A stretch of DNA of 42,857 nt from an uncultured Flammeovirgaceae bacterium (GCA_937883755.1 CAKZYA010000028.1:1-42857); one strand, 5' to 3'; shown: positions 33,000-42,532, counted from the first letter of the stretch. Numbers and translations: made by a program. Notes: generated from the sequence alone by a model not told the origin.

Positions 33000-34676
33000 C
33001 TAGTAACCTTCGTTCTGCTCCAGTATGGCATTAATATTTGCCTCAATCTCACTGGCGGGAATTGGCCAGACTTGGTGAAAATCCTGGATTTCATCTCCGT
33101 TATGTGGGTTGTATAATCGTACTCGCTCTACCAGTTTCCCCAATCGCTGCAAAGTAATCCGACGATCTTCTTCAATACTAAGTTCACGAGCCCGTTCATC
33201 CAAAATATAATCTATTGTCACTTCACCAGGGCTAACAGGAGTAGCATTGACCCGATTTCGTACCACGTTGATGTCTGCTGCAGCACTCGTTTGATCTCCT
33301 CGACCCAGATAAGCCTCAGCCCGCAGCAAATAGGTCTCCGCTAATCGCATATAGTACTGATCAGCATAGGTAGAGCCTCCGGCGGCGGTAAGCAAACCTA
33401 AATCTCGGTCAGCGAACAAGGCATCGGGGTGCCGCCCTGGCGTGGTTACTTTGCTCAGCCAGGGATACCATCTCCAACTTTGGGCCATCAAATTAGGACC
33501 GGGATACTCCACCGCACTGGAATCAAACCAAGCAGAAGTAGGATCATCGTAGCGAAAATCGCGGATATAGTTGATGGGAGAATTACGGAGATCATTATCA
33601 AAATCAGTTTCCCATAAAGTGTTCTCGAAAAAGCTGGTGGGACGCATAAAAGATACTCCCCGCCCTCCGGTATTGAGGTCAGACCGCCACCCTAACACGG
33701 CTGGGTTACCATCCGGGTCTTGTAGTGTCCAACTGGCTGGTACATGGTTACGCTCTAGGGTATTACCTGCTTGATTAGTCGAGGTCAGATATCCGCCCGG
33801 CACATCGGCTTCCATTTGCGCTACCCAAATAGCCTCACTATTACTACCGGCCCGGTTTTGGTTGCCTTGTCGGAACAGATCATAGTACACATCGCCCGGT
33901 TCGCTCGCTCGTGAGCCGAAGCGCTCGGTCATGAGCGCTGTATTAGGATCATCAATCACTACGGTTGCTGCGCTAATAGCGGCATCCCAGTTTTGCTGAG
34001 CAAGGTATGTCTCGGCTAGTAGTTGCTGGGCTACTAGATTAGACACTCGCCCATCGGCAGCCACATCAGCAATGCCGGGTAGGTTATCAGCCGCAAATGT
34101 AGCATCAGCTACAATCTGAGCTAGCACCTCTTCTCGACTGGCCCGGGTAAAATCGGTTTGAGGCGAAGTAACTTCTTCTAAAAGAATGGGCACACCGCCG
34201 TAGAGATGCACCAAATAACGGTAGGCCCACCCCCGGAAGAAGCGGGCTTCAGCCTCAATGAGTTGCTGCTCCTCTTCCGTAAGTACACTATTTTGAGCCA
34301 AGCGATCTAGGATAGTATTGGCACTTGCCACGATTTTGTACAACCGATCCCAGTGCCACTCAGGCATATTGCTGGTAGGGTTCAATGTGATGGCGTAATC
34401 ACCAAAACGATTATTGGCTGCGGATTCACGGGCATCGAACATAATGTCAGTACCGTAGAGATAGGCCCGTGCCTGATCTGGAGTGTTAAACCGATAATTA
34501 CGTAGTTGAGCATATAAGTCAAAAACGCTACTCTCAAAATTCTCAAAGCTAACAAAGGCGTTGCTGGGGCTGAAGAAGTCTAACGGTTCTTCTTTTAGAA
34601 ATTCATCTTCGTTACAGGCAGTAGATAATACAACTAACGCAACGAGAATTATCCAATATCTATAAGTCGTTTTCAT
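33000..34676 (-). CDS. susD: SusD/RagB-family surface glycan-binding lipoprotein
   Basis: The 558-residue protein starts with a lipoprotein signal, MKTTYRYWIILVALVVLSTAC, with Cys21 followed by NEDE, an acidic surface-export signal seen in Bacteroidota. The mature region begins LKEEPLDFFSPSNAF. The TPR-like helices (EARFFRGWAYRYLVHLYGGVPI) and the C-terminal block (YYMRLAETYLLRAEAYLGRGDQ) mark the SusD family. It caps the SusC transporter and binds oligosaccharides for import. An upstream ATG at 34688 adds four residues; the inner ATG is used because it begins the signal peptide. It starts 17 bp after susC and is followed by the esterase remnant. Confidence 0.95.
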   Translation of the reverse strand: MKTTYRYWIILVALVVLSTACNEDEFLKEEPLDFFSPSNAFVSFENFESSVFDLYAQLRNYRFNTPDQARAYLYGTDIMFDARESAANNRFGDYAITLNPTSNMPEWHWDRLYKIVASANTILDRLAQNSVLTEEEQQLIEAEARFFRGWAYRYLVHLYGGVPILLEEVTSPQTDFTRASREEVLAQIVADATFAADNLPGIADVAADGRVSNLVAQQLLAETYLAQQNWDAAISAATVVIDDPNTALMTERFGSRASEPGDVYYDLFRQGNQNRAGSNSEAIWVAQMEADVPGGYLTSTNQAGNTLERNHVPASWTLQDPDGNPAVLGWRSDLNTGGRGVSFMRPTSFFENTLWETDFDNDLRNSPINYIRDFRYDDPTSAWFDSSAVEYPGPNLMAQSWRWYPWLSKVTTPGRHPDALFADRDLGLLTAAGGSTYADQYYMRLAETYLLRAEAYLGRGDQTSAAADINVVRNRVNATPVSPGEVTIDYILDERARELSIEEDRRITLQRLGKLVERVRLYNPHNGDEIQDFHQVWPIPASEIEANINAILEQNEGY

Positions 34677-34693
34677 ATGAATTGTCATAGGGG

Positions 34694-37600
34694 TTATAAT
34701 GATATATTTAAGCCCACGGTAAAACCTCGCATCACGGGGAGGGCACTTCTATTTCGGTTATTATCACGATTATCATTATTGTTTCTATCATCTTGTCGGC
34801 GTTGGTTCGGCCCTAGCCCTTGCCCGGTTTCGGGGTCCCAACCCTCCCAATCAGTAAAAGTGAGCAGGTTTTTACCACTGACAAATAGTTTAGCCTCCTG
34901 TAGTCCAATTCGGTCGAGCAAGCCCTGGCCGAGGGTGTAAGACAGCGAAATATCTTGTAGGCGGACAAAGCTACGAGCGAAGAAGCGCTGCTGGCTAATG
35001 GCCGCATCAGGGCCGGGTCGTCGGTACGTGGCTCCCGGATTGGAGGGCGTCCAGTAGTCCACTTCTGCAAACCAGTTGCTGCTTTGGGCATTACCAGGCG
35101 TACTGTAGCCACCATCCCAAGGGTTATTTAGGCTCAGGTAGCCATCACTGCCTCCTTGAATCGATTTAATGAAAAATTTGAAGGCAAAATTCTTATACCG
35201 TAGGGTATTCTGAATACCAAACTGATAGGACGGTTCTCGGTAGCCCAAAATCTGGCGGTCGTCCTGAGGGGTAATTTGTCCATCGTCGTTTAGGTCACGT
35301 AAACGATACAATCCGGGGGCAAAGCCATCCGGAATATTTTCATCACCTACCTGCCAAATCCCATCAATTACGTAGCCATATACTGCACCGACAGGCTCGC
35401 CAATGAACAGTCCGTTGGCGATGAGATCATCTTCTTGCCCGTCGCCATCACGATCTAAGCCCAGTAAACTTTCAATTCGGTTGGTATTGGTAGCAAAGTT
35501 CGCTTGGATATCCCAACTAAAATTTGTGCCTCGCACTGCACTGGCATTGACTAGCATTTCTAATCCCGTATTACTGATTTCGCCTACATTCGATCTGATC
35601 TGTTGAAAACCGGTAATTTCAGGGAGTACAAAATCCCACAGCAGGTCGGTCGTACTGGATTGATAGTAGTCAACGCTACCTGATAAGCGGCGGTCGAGCA
35701 ACGTAAAGTCGACCCCTACGTTAATGCCTACGGTTCGCTCCCAACTTAAATTAGGGTTGGCCAATGAGGCAACTCGCTGGCCGTTTACCGTACTACCGCC
35801 ATCCCCAAAGAGATACTGATTTCCTCCCCCTGAGCTAATACGGGCTAATGAACTGTAGCGATCAGTGAGGTTACCATTAATACCATAGCTCGCCCGAAGT
35901 TTCAAGAAGTTAATCGCTTCTACATTAGCTAAGAAATTTTCTTCTGAGAGTACCCATCCTAAGCCAAGCGAGGGAAATATTCCCACCTTATTTCTCTCAG
36001 AAAAACCACTAAATCCATCGCGGCGGAGGGTGGCCGTTAGCAAGTATTTTTCGCGAAAGCCGTAGTTAATCCGACCCATCTGGTAGAGGTACCTTTCTTC
36101 CCAGGCATCAGAAAATATTTGTTGAATCACCGCTTGCTCCAAGCTATTATACGAAAGGGCTAGATTAGTAAAATTGCTCCCTTCGGCTCGGGTTTCATTA
36201 AAACTGATGCGGTTAAATCCGTAAAGTAAGGTTACATCAATTTCGTGATTCTCTCCTAGTTCTCGATTGTAGGTAATGATATTATCTACGACTAGGTCAT
36301 AGGTGGCTCGATTGATTTTAATGGCTCGCCCGGCTTGTCCGTTGTCAAATGGATTGGCATTACCCAGTTCCTCCCAGCGGTAGTTATTGCTAAAGTTTAC
36401 CCGATAGCTAAGTCCTGGGATTTGCGGAACACGAACTTGAGCGTAGAAGATTCCCGAGAGGTTATTGCGTAAATCGCGATCATCGGCAGCACTCTGTAAA
36501 AAAGGGTTTAAGCGATTGTCACCTAACGGATTCACGACGAGTTCTCCGTTTTCATCATAGGGAGTGACTAGCGGGCTCATCTGAGGAATCTGGCTTAGTA
36601 TGGGACTTTCACCGGAGAAATCAGAAAATGCCCCAAACGTATTGGCTCCCACTGTGAGCCAGTCGGTGATTTCAGTGTCGACGTTGACTCGGGCTGTAAT
36701 TCGGCGGTAGGTATCGTTCAGCATCCATCCTTTCTGGTCGGTATATCCTCCCGAAAGAAAGTAAGACGTATGTTCACCACTGCCTCGTATGCTGAGTTGG
36801 TGGTCGGTGATATAACCGGGGTCGGTCACTTCATCGTACCAACTGTAGTCCGTACCATTGGCAAATCCTTCCAGCAAAGGGGGAAATAAGCCGGTATCGT
36901 TTTCAATCGCCCAATCAGGGTTTTCCTGTATGAAGTCAGGGGCTAGATAACCATTTTCCCATTCTACGTCACGCACTCCCTTCAAATAACCTTCGCGCCC
37001 CAAGGGCGTAAGTTCATTGGCGGGTGACTGCGTAGTGTAAAAGCCAGAATAGCTGATGACGGGTGCCTGAGCACTTTTACCACTCTTGGTAGTAACAATC
37101 ACCACTCCGTTCGCCGCTTGGGCGCCGTACACCGCCATGCTGCTCGGGTCTTTGAGCACATCTACGGAAGCAATATCATTAGGATTTAAGTCGGCTAACC
37201 GCCCACGGTAGTATACCCCATCGAGAATGATTAGCGGGTTCTGATTCCCGTTAATACTCGCTTGCCCCCGCACCTGAATAGTGGGTTCTTCGCCTGCAGA
37301 CGCCGCCTGCCCGATGTCGATACCGGGGGTAGAACCACTGAGTGACTGTAAAATATTGGTGTTTGGGGCTTCCTCAAAGGCTTCTAGTGGGGCAGAAACC
37401 ACGGCACCGGTTACGTCTTCCCGCTTTTGGGTACCGTACCCCACAACCACAATTTCTGATAAAGACTGGATATCCGGGGAAAGCGAAATATCAATCTGGC
37501 TGCGGTTGTTGATGGGTACTTCCAGAGTCTCGTACCCTACTGACGAAAAAACCAGCGTGTCGGACGAGCTAATCTGACTCAGTCGGAATTGCCCATTTAA

Positions 37601-37762
37601 ATCAGTGATAGTCCCCGTACTGGTTCCTTTGATAAGAATACTCACTCCCGGGAGTGGGCTATCATTTTCTAGGTCGGTGACTGTTCCCTGTACTTGGGAA
37701 AAAGCTGCTGTAGACAGTAAGCTTAGAATGAGGAAGTTGAAGGTTGTACATAATGTTTTCAT
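34694..37762 (-). CDS. susC: SusC/RagA-family TonB-linked outer-membrane transporter
   Basis: The 1022-residue protein has a signal peptide (1-22) and a carboxypeptidase-regulatory-like domain (about 24-98, GTVTDLENDSPLPGVSILIKG). The SusC signature VVVGYGTQKREDVTGAV follows, then a plug domain with the TonB-linked RGQASINGNQNPLIILDGVYY-type motif, then a 22-strand barrel ending in MRGFTVGLNISL. It imports oligosaccharides across the outer membrane with energy from TonB. An Asn/Asp/Arg-rich stretch (34745-34800) sits just before the last strand and is unusual. It is the first gene of the polysaccharide-utilisation operon. No anti-sigma factor, ECF sigma factor or hybrid two-component regulator lies next to it. 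Confidence 0.95.
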   Translation of the reverse strand: MKTLCTTFNFLILSLLSTAAFSQVQGTVTDLENDSPLPGVSILIKGTSTGTITDLNGQFRLSQISSSDTLVFSSVGYETLEVPINNRSQIDISLSPDIQSLSEIVVVGYGTQKREDVTGAVVSAPLEAFEEAPNTNILQSLSGSTPGIDIGQAASAGEEPTIQVRGQASINGNQNPLIILDGVYYRGRLADLNPNDIASVDVLKDPSSMAVYGAQAANGVVIVTTKSGKSAQAPVISYSGFYTTQSPANELTPLGREGYLKGVRDVEWENGYLAPDFIQENPDWAIENDTGLFPPLLEGFANGTDYSWYDEVTDPGYITDHQLSIRGSGEHTSYFLSGGYTDQKGWMLNDTYRRITARVNVDTEITDWLTVGANTFGAFSDFSGESPILSQIPQMSPLVTPYDENGELVVNPLGDNRLNPFLQSAADDRDLRNNLSGIFYAQVRVPQIPGLSYRVNFSNNYRWEELGNANPFDNGQAGRAIKINRATYDLVVDNIITYNRELGENHEIDVTLLYGFNRISFNETRAEGSNFTNLALSYNSLEQAVIQQIFSDAWEERYLYQMGRINYGFREKYLLTATLRRDGFSGFSERNKVGIFPSLGLGWVLSEENFLANVEAINFLKLRASYGINGNLTDRYSSLARISSGGGNQYLFGDGGSTVNGQRVASLANPNLSWERTVGINVGVDFTLLDRRLSGSVDYYQSSTTDLLWDFVLPEITGFQQIRSNVGEISNTGLEMLVNASAVRGTNFSWDIQANFATNTNRIESLLGLDRDGDGQEDDLIANGLFIGEPVGAVYGYVIDGIWQVGDENIPDGFAPGLYRLRDLNDDGQITPQDDRQILGYREPSYQFGIQNTLRYKNFAFKFFIKSIQGGSDGYLSLNNPWDGGYSTPGNAQSSNWFAEVDYWTPSNPGATYRRPGPDAAISQQRFFARSFVRLQDISLSYTLGQGLLDRIGLQEAKLFVSGKNLLTFTDWEGWDPETGQGLGPNQRRQDDRNNNDNRDNNRNRSALPVMRGFTVGLNISL

Positions 37763-38090
37763 ATTTTTATATTATAAAAATTAATATAATAATACGAAAT
37801 TAAATAAATTTCTAAATAGATCAAGACATATCTGAAATTATTGCCATATTTATATTTTTTTAGGAATAAATTTATATTTTGTTTACTCTAAAGAATTGGC
37901 GTGTTCTCAAGTAGAAGACGACTAATGCTGTGTTTATGGGAGCTATCAGCAACTTTACAGTATATGTAGGCGATACACTGATACCTTCTATCGTACTGCC
38001 AGAAAAACAGATAGGAATGTGTTAGCGAGACTCGATAAAAAATGGCTTATGGGTAAGCAAAAGCACGAATGATACTTAGCAGCAACTGAT
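37763..38090. other. AT-rich region upstream of susC
   Basis: These 328 bp separate susC from the nitrilase gene transcribed in the same direction. The half nearest susC is extremely AT-rich, with an imperfect palindrome TTTTTATATTATAAAAA (37764-37780) directly upstream of the start codon. No TAnnTTTG element was found on the minus strand. A 29-codon open frame at 37936-38025 has no recognisable features. The susC promoter and any operator should be here. Confidence 0.4.
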
Positions 38091-38903
38091 CTAATCTCTC
38101 TTTGGTGGGTTCAGTCGGAAAGAATCAGCATCTAGATGTACGGGAAATTTCTGACGGTACTCTGCCAAATCTTGGTGAGATAATTGAATTGTGAGTATCT
38201 GTTCTTGATTGGATAAATCAGCTAGCACGTTGCCTTTACAATTACTAACTAGTGAATTACCTGAGTAGGCTACCAGGTTTCCATCTTCCCCGATTCGGTT
38301 TACCCCAATAGTATAGCAAGAATTCTCGATAGCTCTTGCCTTAAGTAATGTTTCCCAAGCCTGAAGACGGGCAACGGGCCAGTTAGCCACGTAAATTAGC
38401 AAGTCGTACAAGAGTGTTTCATCAGCCTTCACCTGATTCCGACTCCAGACAGGAAAACGCAAGTCATAGCAAATTAACGGGCAGACTTTCCAGCCGTTTA
38501 GTTCTTCGATTAGTTGGGTATTACCAGAAGAGAATACGTTATGCTCTCCCACCATGCGGAACAGATGGCGTTTGTCGTAGTGTGAGAACGTACCATCGGG
38601 CTTCATCCACAGTAGCCGATTATAGTATTGTTGTCCTTCGCGTACAATATAGCTGCCAGTAACTACGGCTTGAGTTTGGGCGGCTTGCTGCCTCATCCAT
38701 CGAAAGGTGCGGCTATTCATGGGTTCAGCTACATTCTCAGCCGCTTGGGTAAATCCAGTAGAAAACATCTCAGGCAGGATGATTAGGTCAGTAGGCTGAC
38801 CTATTTGCCAGATCTTTTCTTCCAGCATGGCCAAGTTGGCTTCTACCTCATGCCAGTAAAGTGAAGTTTGGATAAGGGAAACAGTGAGTAGATCCTTAGG
38901 CAC
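38091..38903 (-). CDS. Nitrilase-superfamily amidohydrolase, omega-amidase type
   Basis: The 270-residue protein carries the catalytic Glu45 in LPEMFSTGF, Lys111 in DKRHLF and Cys145 in LICYDLRFP, the triad of carbon-nitrogen hydrolases. The motifs and length match YafV/NIT2-type omega-amidases, which hydrolyse 2-oxoglutaramate or 2-oxosuccinamate to the 2-oxo acid and ammonia, a metabolite repair reaction. It is the last gene of a four-gene operon and overlaps the deformylase gene by 8 bp. Other C-N hydrolase activities cannot be excluded. Confidence 0.88.
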   Translation of the reverse strand: MPKDLLTVSLIQTSLYWHEVEANLAMLEEKIWQIGQPTDLIILPEMFSTGFTQAAENVAEPMNSRTFRWMRQQAAQTQAVVTGSYIVREGQQYYNRLLWMKPDGTFSHYDKRHLFRMVGEHNVFSSGNTQLIEELNGWKVCPLICYDLRFPVWSRNQVKADETLLYDLLIYVANWPVARLQAWETLLKARAIENSCYTIGVNRIGEDGNLVAYSGNSLVSNCKGNVLADLSNQEQILTIQLSHQDLAEYRQKFPVHLDADSFRLNPPKRD

Positions 38904-39465
38904 GACGGATAGCCTTAGCGGGCAGTTTCACCCGATAATTAGCGTCTACCTGTCCCTTGCTGATGTTAGTCAGTTTGCCTTTCATCAACCTTTTTTTCAA
39001 ACCTTTTACATGATCGACAAAGAGTACCCCTTCAATATGATCGTATTCGTGTAGTACAATGCGGGCGGGCATACCTTCTATGGTTTCAGTATGTTCCTGT
39101 CCACTTTCGTCCTGGTATTGTATGGTAAGTTTGGGAGGACGCTGCACATCAGCCCGGATACCCGGAATACTCAAACACCCTTCTTCAAAAGCAAAATCAT
39201 CACCTTCGGTTTCCAAGATTTCAGGATTAACAAATACCCGGCGAATGCCTTCTTTTCCTTCGTCTTCGTCGAGTGGGGTGCTATCGATCACAAACATCCG
39301 CAAACTTTTTCCAATCTGAGGAGCAGCTAAACCTACCCCACTGGCTTGGTACATTGTTTCGAACATATCTTCGCTGAGCTGTTTTACGTCAATTTGCTCG
39401 GGGTCAACCGGCTCGGCAGGTTTTTTCAGTACGGGGTCACCGTATAGTACAATAGGGTAAATCAT
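38896..39465 (-). CDS. def: Peptide deformylase
   Basis: The 189-residue enzyme removes the formyl group from the N-terminal methionine of new proteins. The three family motifs are complete: GVGLAAPQIG (43-52), EEGCLSIPG with metal-binding Cys97, and HEYDH with His139, Glu140 and His143. It overlaps the stop of ruvX by 4 bp and the start of the nitrilase gene by 8 bp, so translation of all three is probably coupled. Confidence 0.97.
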   Translation of the reverse strand: MIYPIVLYGDPVLKKPAEPVDPEQIDVKQLSEDMFETMYQASGVGLAAPQIGKSLRMFVIDSTPLDEDEGKEGIRRVFVNPEILETEGDDFAFEEGCLSIPGIRADVQRPPKLTIQYQDESGQEHTETIEGMPARIVLHEYDHIEGVLFVDHVKGLKKRLMKGKLTNISKGQVDANYRVKLPAKAIRRA

Positions 39466-39869
39466 ACTTTTGCTAAATACGATTGTAAAATAATGGTAGC
39501 ACTCACTTTATCGATAGATCCTTTTTGCCGTCGTTGCTTCTTGGTAGTCCCGGCAGCAATCATAGCATCTAACGCCATTTTAGAGGTGAAGCGTTCATCT
39601 TCCCAGTAGATCGGCTGGGTAAATTGTTTTTGAAGTTGTTTCACAAAGTTGCGGGTAGGTTGGGTAGCATGGGTATCCGTATTGTCTAACTTCTTGGGCA
39701 ACCCTACCACGAAGGCATCTACTGGTTCAGTATCGCAGTACTTTTTGAGGAATGAAATGATTCGTGAAGCAGGAACTGTCCCTAAAGGAGTAGCAATAAT
39801 CCGGAGTGGATCAGTTACGGCAATACCCACTCGTTTCAGACCATAATCAATCCCCACTAACCGTCCCAT
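39462..39869 (-). CDS. ruvX: RuvX/YqgF-family putative Holliday junction resolvase
   Basis: The 135-residue protein has an RNase H-like fold. GIDYGLKRVGIAV carries the first catalytic Asp, WEDERFTSKMA the central Glu/Asp set and GSIDKVSATIILQSYL the final Asp. It is also known as a factor in 16S rRNA 5'-end maturation. The length is normal. It starts 5 bp after the hemerythrin gene and overlaps def by 4 bp. Confidence 0.93.
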   Translation of the reverse strand: MGRLVGIDYGLKRVGIAVTDPLRIIATPLGTVPASRIISFLKKYCDTEPVDAFVVGLPKKLDNTDTHATQPTRNFVKQLQKQFTQPIYWEDERFTSKMALDAMIAAGTTKKQRRQKGSIDKVSATIILQSYLAKV

Positions 39870-39874
39870 ATCAG

Positions 39875-40630
39875 TTAGTTGAGACGCACCTTAGCGCGCA
39901 TAATTTTTTGCACCTGCTTTTCTAGCATCAAAGCTTTAGGAAATAGAATTTCATTTTCTACACTAGCGTGTACGCAGAGGTCTCGTTCAAATTTCTGTAA
40001 TTCAGCGTATACTACCCGTAGGTGCAGACTATCAATGCCATCGGTAGCATAACCATTCGTGATCTGGCGAATCCCTTCCATTTCATCGTCGTCCATATCG
40101 TGGTGAATAGCAAAATCCTGAATAGAACGCTTTTCCATGCTAAGGTATAATTCAGAAGTAGGCTTTCCATCTTTAGAAGCCATTTGCAATCCCATTACAT
40201 AAGAGAAAAAGTCATCTTCTTCCTCGTAGATATGGTGGATTAGTTCTTCCACGAATAGCGGAAATACAAACTGTAGATCCTCCACAATCTCGGGATGCTG
40301 GTGGGTGGGTAGGTGATGAATTAGTTTACTAAGATAAGGTAATCGCTCTTTAATAAACTGAAAGTGAGTATGTTTAAGATATGCAATAATAACATCAATC
40401 GGCAATGCCGATAGGCCTACAATTTGATCTTCATCCTGTTCGTATACTGCTTCTAAATCTTGAATCACGTCATGCACATCAAGCCCCTGCTCGTGGCAGA
40501 CCTGCTCCAGTGTTTTCTCGTCGTAATCATAAAACTTAATGCCGAAGTAATAAAGAACAGAGGCATACGCGTAGTTCTCATCTACCAACTCAGCAATACG
40601 TCGGTGCGTATGAATGTTCATGGGCTCCAA
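39875..40630 (-). CDS. Hemerythrin-like iron-sulfur repair protein, YtfE/ScdA type, lacking the N-terminal Cys pair
   Basis: The 251-residue protein has an N-terminal DUF542/ScdA_N-like domain (about 8-62, LVDENYAYASVLYYFGIKF) and a hemerythrin-like di-iron domain. Metal-ligand candidates are all present: His87 or 89, His105, His132 with Glu136, His176 and His221 with Glu225. RIC proteins normally have a CC pair in the N-terminal domain (family YGIDFCCGG); here the site reads FGIKFYDYDEK, so the Cys pair is gone. Such proteins repair Fe-S clusters damaged by nitric oxide or oxidants; activity without the Cys pair is uncertain. It is the first gene of the operon with ruvX, def and the nitrilase. 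Met4 at 40621 is an alternative start. Confidence 0.82.
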   Translation of the reverse strand: MEPMNIHTHRRIAELVDENYAYASVLYYFGIKFYDYDEKTLEQVCHEQGLDVHDVIQDLEAVYEQDEDQIVGLSALPIDVIIAYLKHTHFQFIKERLPYLSKLIHHLPTHQHPEIVEDLQFVFPLFVEELIHHIYEEEDDFFSYVMGLQMASKDGKPTSELYLSMEKRSIQDFAIHHDMDDDEMEGIRQITNGYATDGIDSLHLRVVYAELQKFERDLCVHASVENEILFPKALMLEKQVQKIMRAKVRLN

Positions 40631-40829
40631 TATAGGGAATAGTGTATCGTTCTAAATATATAAAATTAACGGATTGTAACATTATATTCAACTTTGAAGA
40701 ACGAAAGACACCTATTTGTGTTATTTTAGTGGGCAAATAGCTATATTAGACCTCCACTATTTTTCTATTACAGCCTCAAACACCCATATCACCCTTAGAC
40801 CTTTATCTGTTATTATTAAATGAAGAGCC

Positions 40830-42461
40830 GTGAGTAAAACCAAAAATTCAAGCTTTCAAATACGTCTGCCTATTTTACTAACCATAGCGGTAGCTGCTGG
40901 TATTCTGATTGGAGCAACAATGGCCGATGGCGACGGAACCAAAAATGATATTATTAGTGGTTATCTTAAATTTAAAGAGATTCTTACCTATGTACAGCGC
41001 GATTACGTAGATAAAGTAGACACCGATGATTTAGTAGAAACCGCCATTAGCCGAATGCTAGAAAAGCTAGACCCCCATTCGGTTTATATTCCCTCCAAAG
41101 AATTAGAGTTAGCCAAGTCACAGTTAGAAGGAGAGTTTGAGGGAATTGGAATAGAATTTAATATCATCAAAGATACTATCTACGTAGTTGCTCCGCTAAG
41201 CGGCGGCCCCTCGGAAGAGGTTGGCCTTCAGAGTGGTGATAAAATTGTAGAAGTAGATGGAGAAGTCGTCGCAGGTACTGGTATTGACAATCGTGATGTT
41301 TTTGATCTGCTACGCGGTAAAAAAGGAACCGAAGTAAAGGTTGGGATTAAACGTAAAGGGGTGAGTAGCCTGATGGACTTTACCATTATCCGAGATAAAA
41401 TTCCTCAAGAATCAGTAGATGCTAGTTACATGGTTGATGGTGAAGTGGGCTACATAAAAGTGAGCCGCTTTGCTGCCAGTACCTATGATGAGTTTCACCA
41501 GGCGCTTTCTGAATTAAAATCGCAGGGCATGAAGAAACTCATATTAGATTTACAAGACAATCCCGGGGGGTATATGGATCGGGCGATTAATATGGCGGAT
41601 GAATTCCTAAGAGATAATGCCATGATCGTATACACTGAAGGAAAGCAGCCCCGCTACAATTCCGAAGCTCGAGCCTATCGTGATGGACTGTTTGAGCGTC
41701 AACCAATTATCGTACTAATCAATGAAGGTAGTGCTTCTGCTTCTGAAATTGTGGCCGGAGCATTACAAGATAATGATCGTGCGCTTATCGTCGGACGTCG
41801 TTCTTTTGGTAAAGGACTAGTCCAAATGCCTATCCCGCTAGATGATGGCTCAGAGTTGCGTTTAACTATCTCTCGCTACTATACCCCTAGTGGTCGCTCT
41901 ATTCAAAAACCTTACGAAGAAGGAGCGGAAGAATATAGTCAGGATGTACGTCACCGATTTGAGCACGGAGAGTTATTTAGTGCCGATAGCATTCACTTTG
42001 ATGATTCGCTCAAATATGAGACTATCAATAAAGGAAGGTTGGTATATGGTGGAGGAGGGATCATGCCTGACTTCTTTGTTCCACTAGACACATCAAACAT
42101 CGGAAATAAGTCTCTCGGAAAGTTATACAATACTAATGCTGTTCGTGAGTATACACTGCTTTACTACGAAGATCATAAAGGGAAACTAGAAGCGATGTCA
42201 CTTCAAGACTATATAAGTGATTTTGAAGTAAGTGATAAAATGATGAACGACCTTTACGATATAGCCCGAAAAGCAGGGGAGGAAATAGATAGTGAAGACA
42301 TGGCAGAAGTAGAAGATTTAGTCAAAAATAGAGTAAAAGGTTTAATTGCTCGTAGCGTTTGGGGGAACGATGGAGCATTCCCTATATTCAATAGGCAAAA
42401 TCAAATCTTACAAGAAGCCTTAAAATTATTTGACGAGGCTGAAAGGCTAGCGACCCGCTAG
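40830..42461 (+). CDS. S41-family carboxyl-terminal processing protease, second copy
   Basis: The 543-residue protein begins at GTG 40830, since the nearby ATG at 40820 is followed by an early stop in its frame. It has a signal or anchor segment (LPILLTIAVAAGILIGATM), a PDZ domain (about 95-170, GIGIEFNIIKDT and GLQSGDKIVEVDG) and the S41 catalytic domain. Ser303 in SASASE and Lys328 in FGKG are 25 residues apart, the normal Ser-Lys dyad. Compared with the protease at 17.6 kb it has the same layout but lower similarity outside the motifs, so the two are paralogues with probably different substrates. A strong terminator follows. Confidence 0.93.
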   Translation: MSKTKNSSFQIRLPILLTIAVAAGILIGATMADGDGTKNDIISGYLKFKEILTYVQRDYVDKVDTDDLVETAISRMLEKLDPHSVYIPSKELELAKSQLEGEFEGIGIEFNIIKDTIYVVAPLSGGPSEEVGLQSGDKIVEVDGEVVAGTGIDNRDVFDLLRGKKGTEVKVGIKRKGVSSLMDFTIIRDKIPQESVDASYMVDGEVGYIKVSRFAASTYDEFHQALSELKSQGMKKLILDLQDNPGGYMDRAINMADEFLRDNAMIVYTEGKQPRYNSEARAYRDGLFERQPIIVLINEGSASASEIVAGALQDNDRALIVGRRSFGKGLVQMPIPLDDGSELRLTISRYYTPSGRSIQKPYEEGAEEYSQDVRHRFEHGELFSADSIHFDDSLKYETINKGRLVYGGGGIMPDFFVPLDTSNIGNKSLGKLYNTNAVREYTLLYYEDHKGKLEAMSLQDYISDFEVSDKMMNDLYDIARKAGEEIDSEDMAEVEDLVKNRVKGLIARSVWGNDGAFPIFNRQNQILQEALKLFDEAERLATR

Positions 42462-42495
42462 GGTGAATAAGACTAAAATATTTTGTACTAAATGG

Positions 42496-42532
42496 AAAGG
42501 GTTACAAATTGTAACCCTTTTTTTATTTTTTT
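42496..42532 (+). terminator. Intrinsic terminator of the second S41 protease gene
   Basis: AAAGGGTTAC (42496-42505) pairs exactly with GTAACCCTTT (42511-42520) across a 5-nt loop and is followed by a T-rich tract (TTTTATTTTTTT). It lies 34 bp after the stop codon. Confidence 0.93.

Noticed and set aside
32774-33094. A 106-codon open frame that starts inside susD
   Set aside because: Its first part is susD read in another frame; only the segment from 32992 onward resembles an esterase and is listed as a remnant.
37936-38025. A 29-codon open frame between susC and the nitrilase gene
   Set aside because: Too short, no recognisable features and no translation signal.
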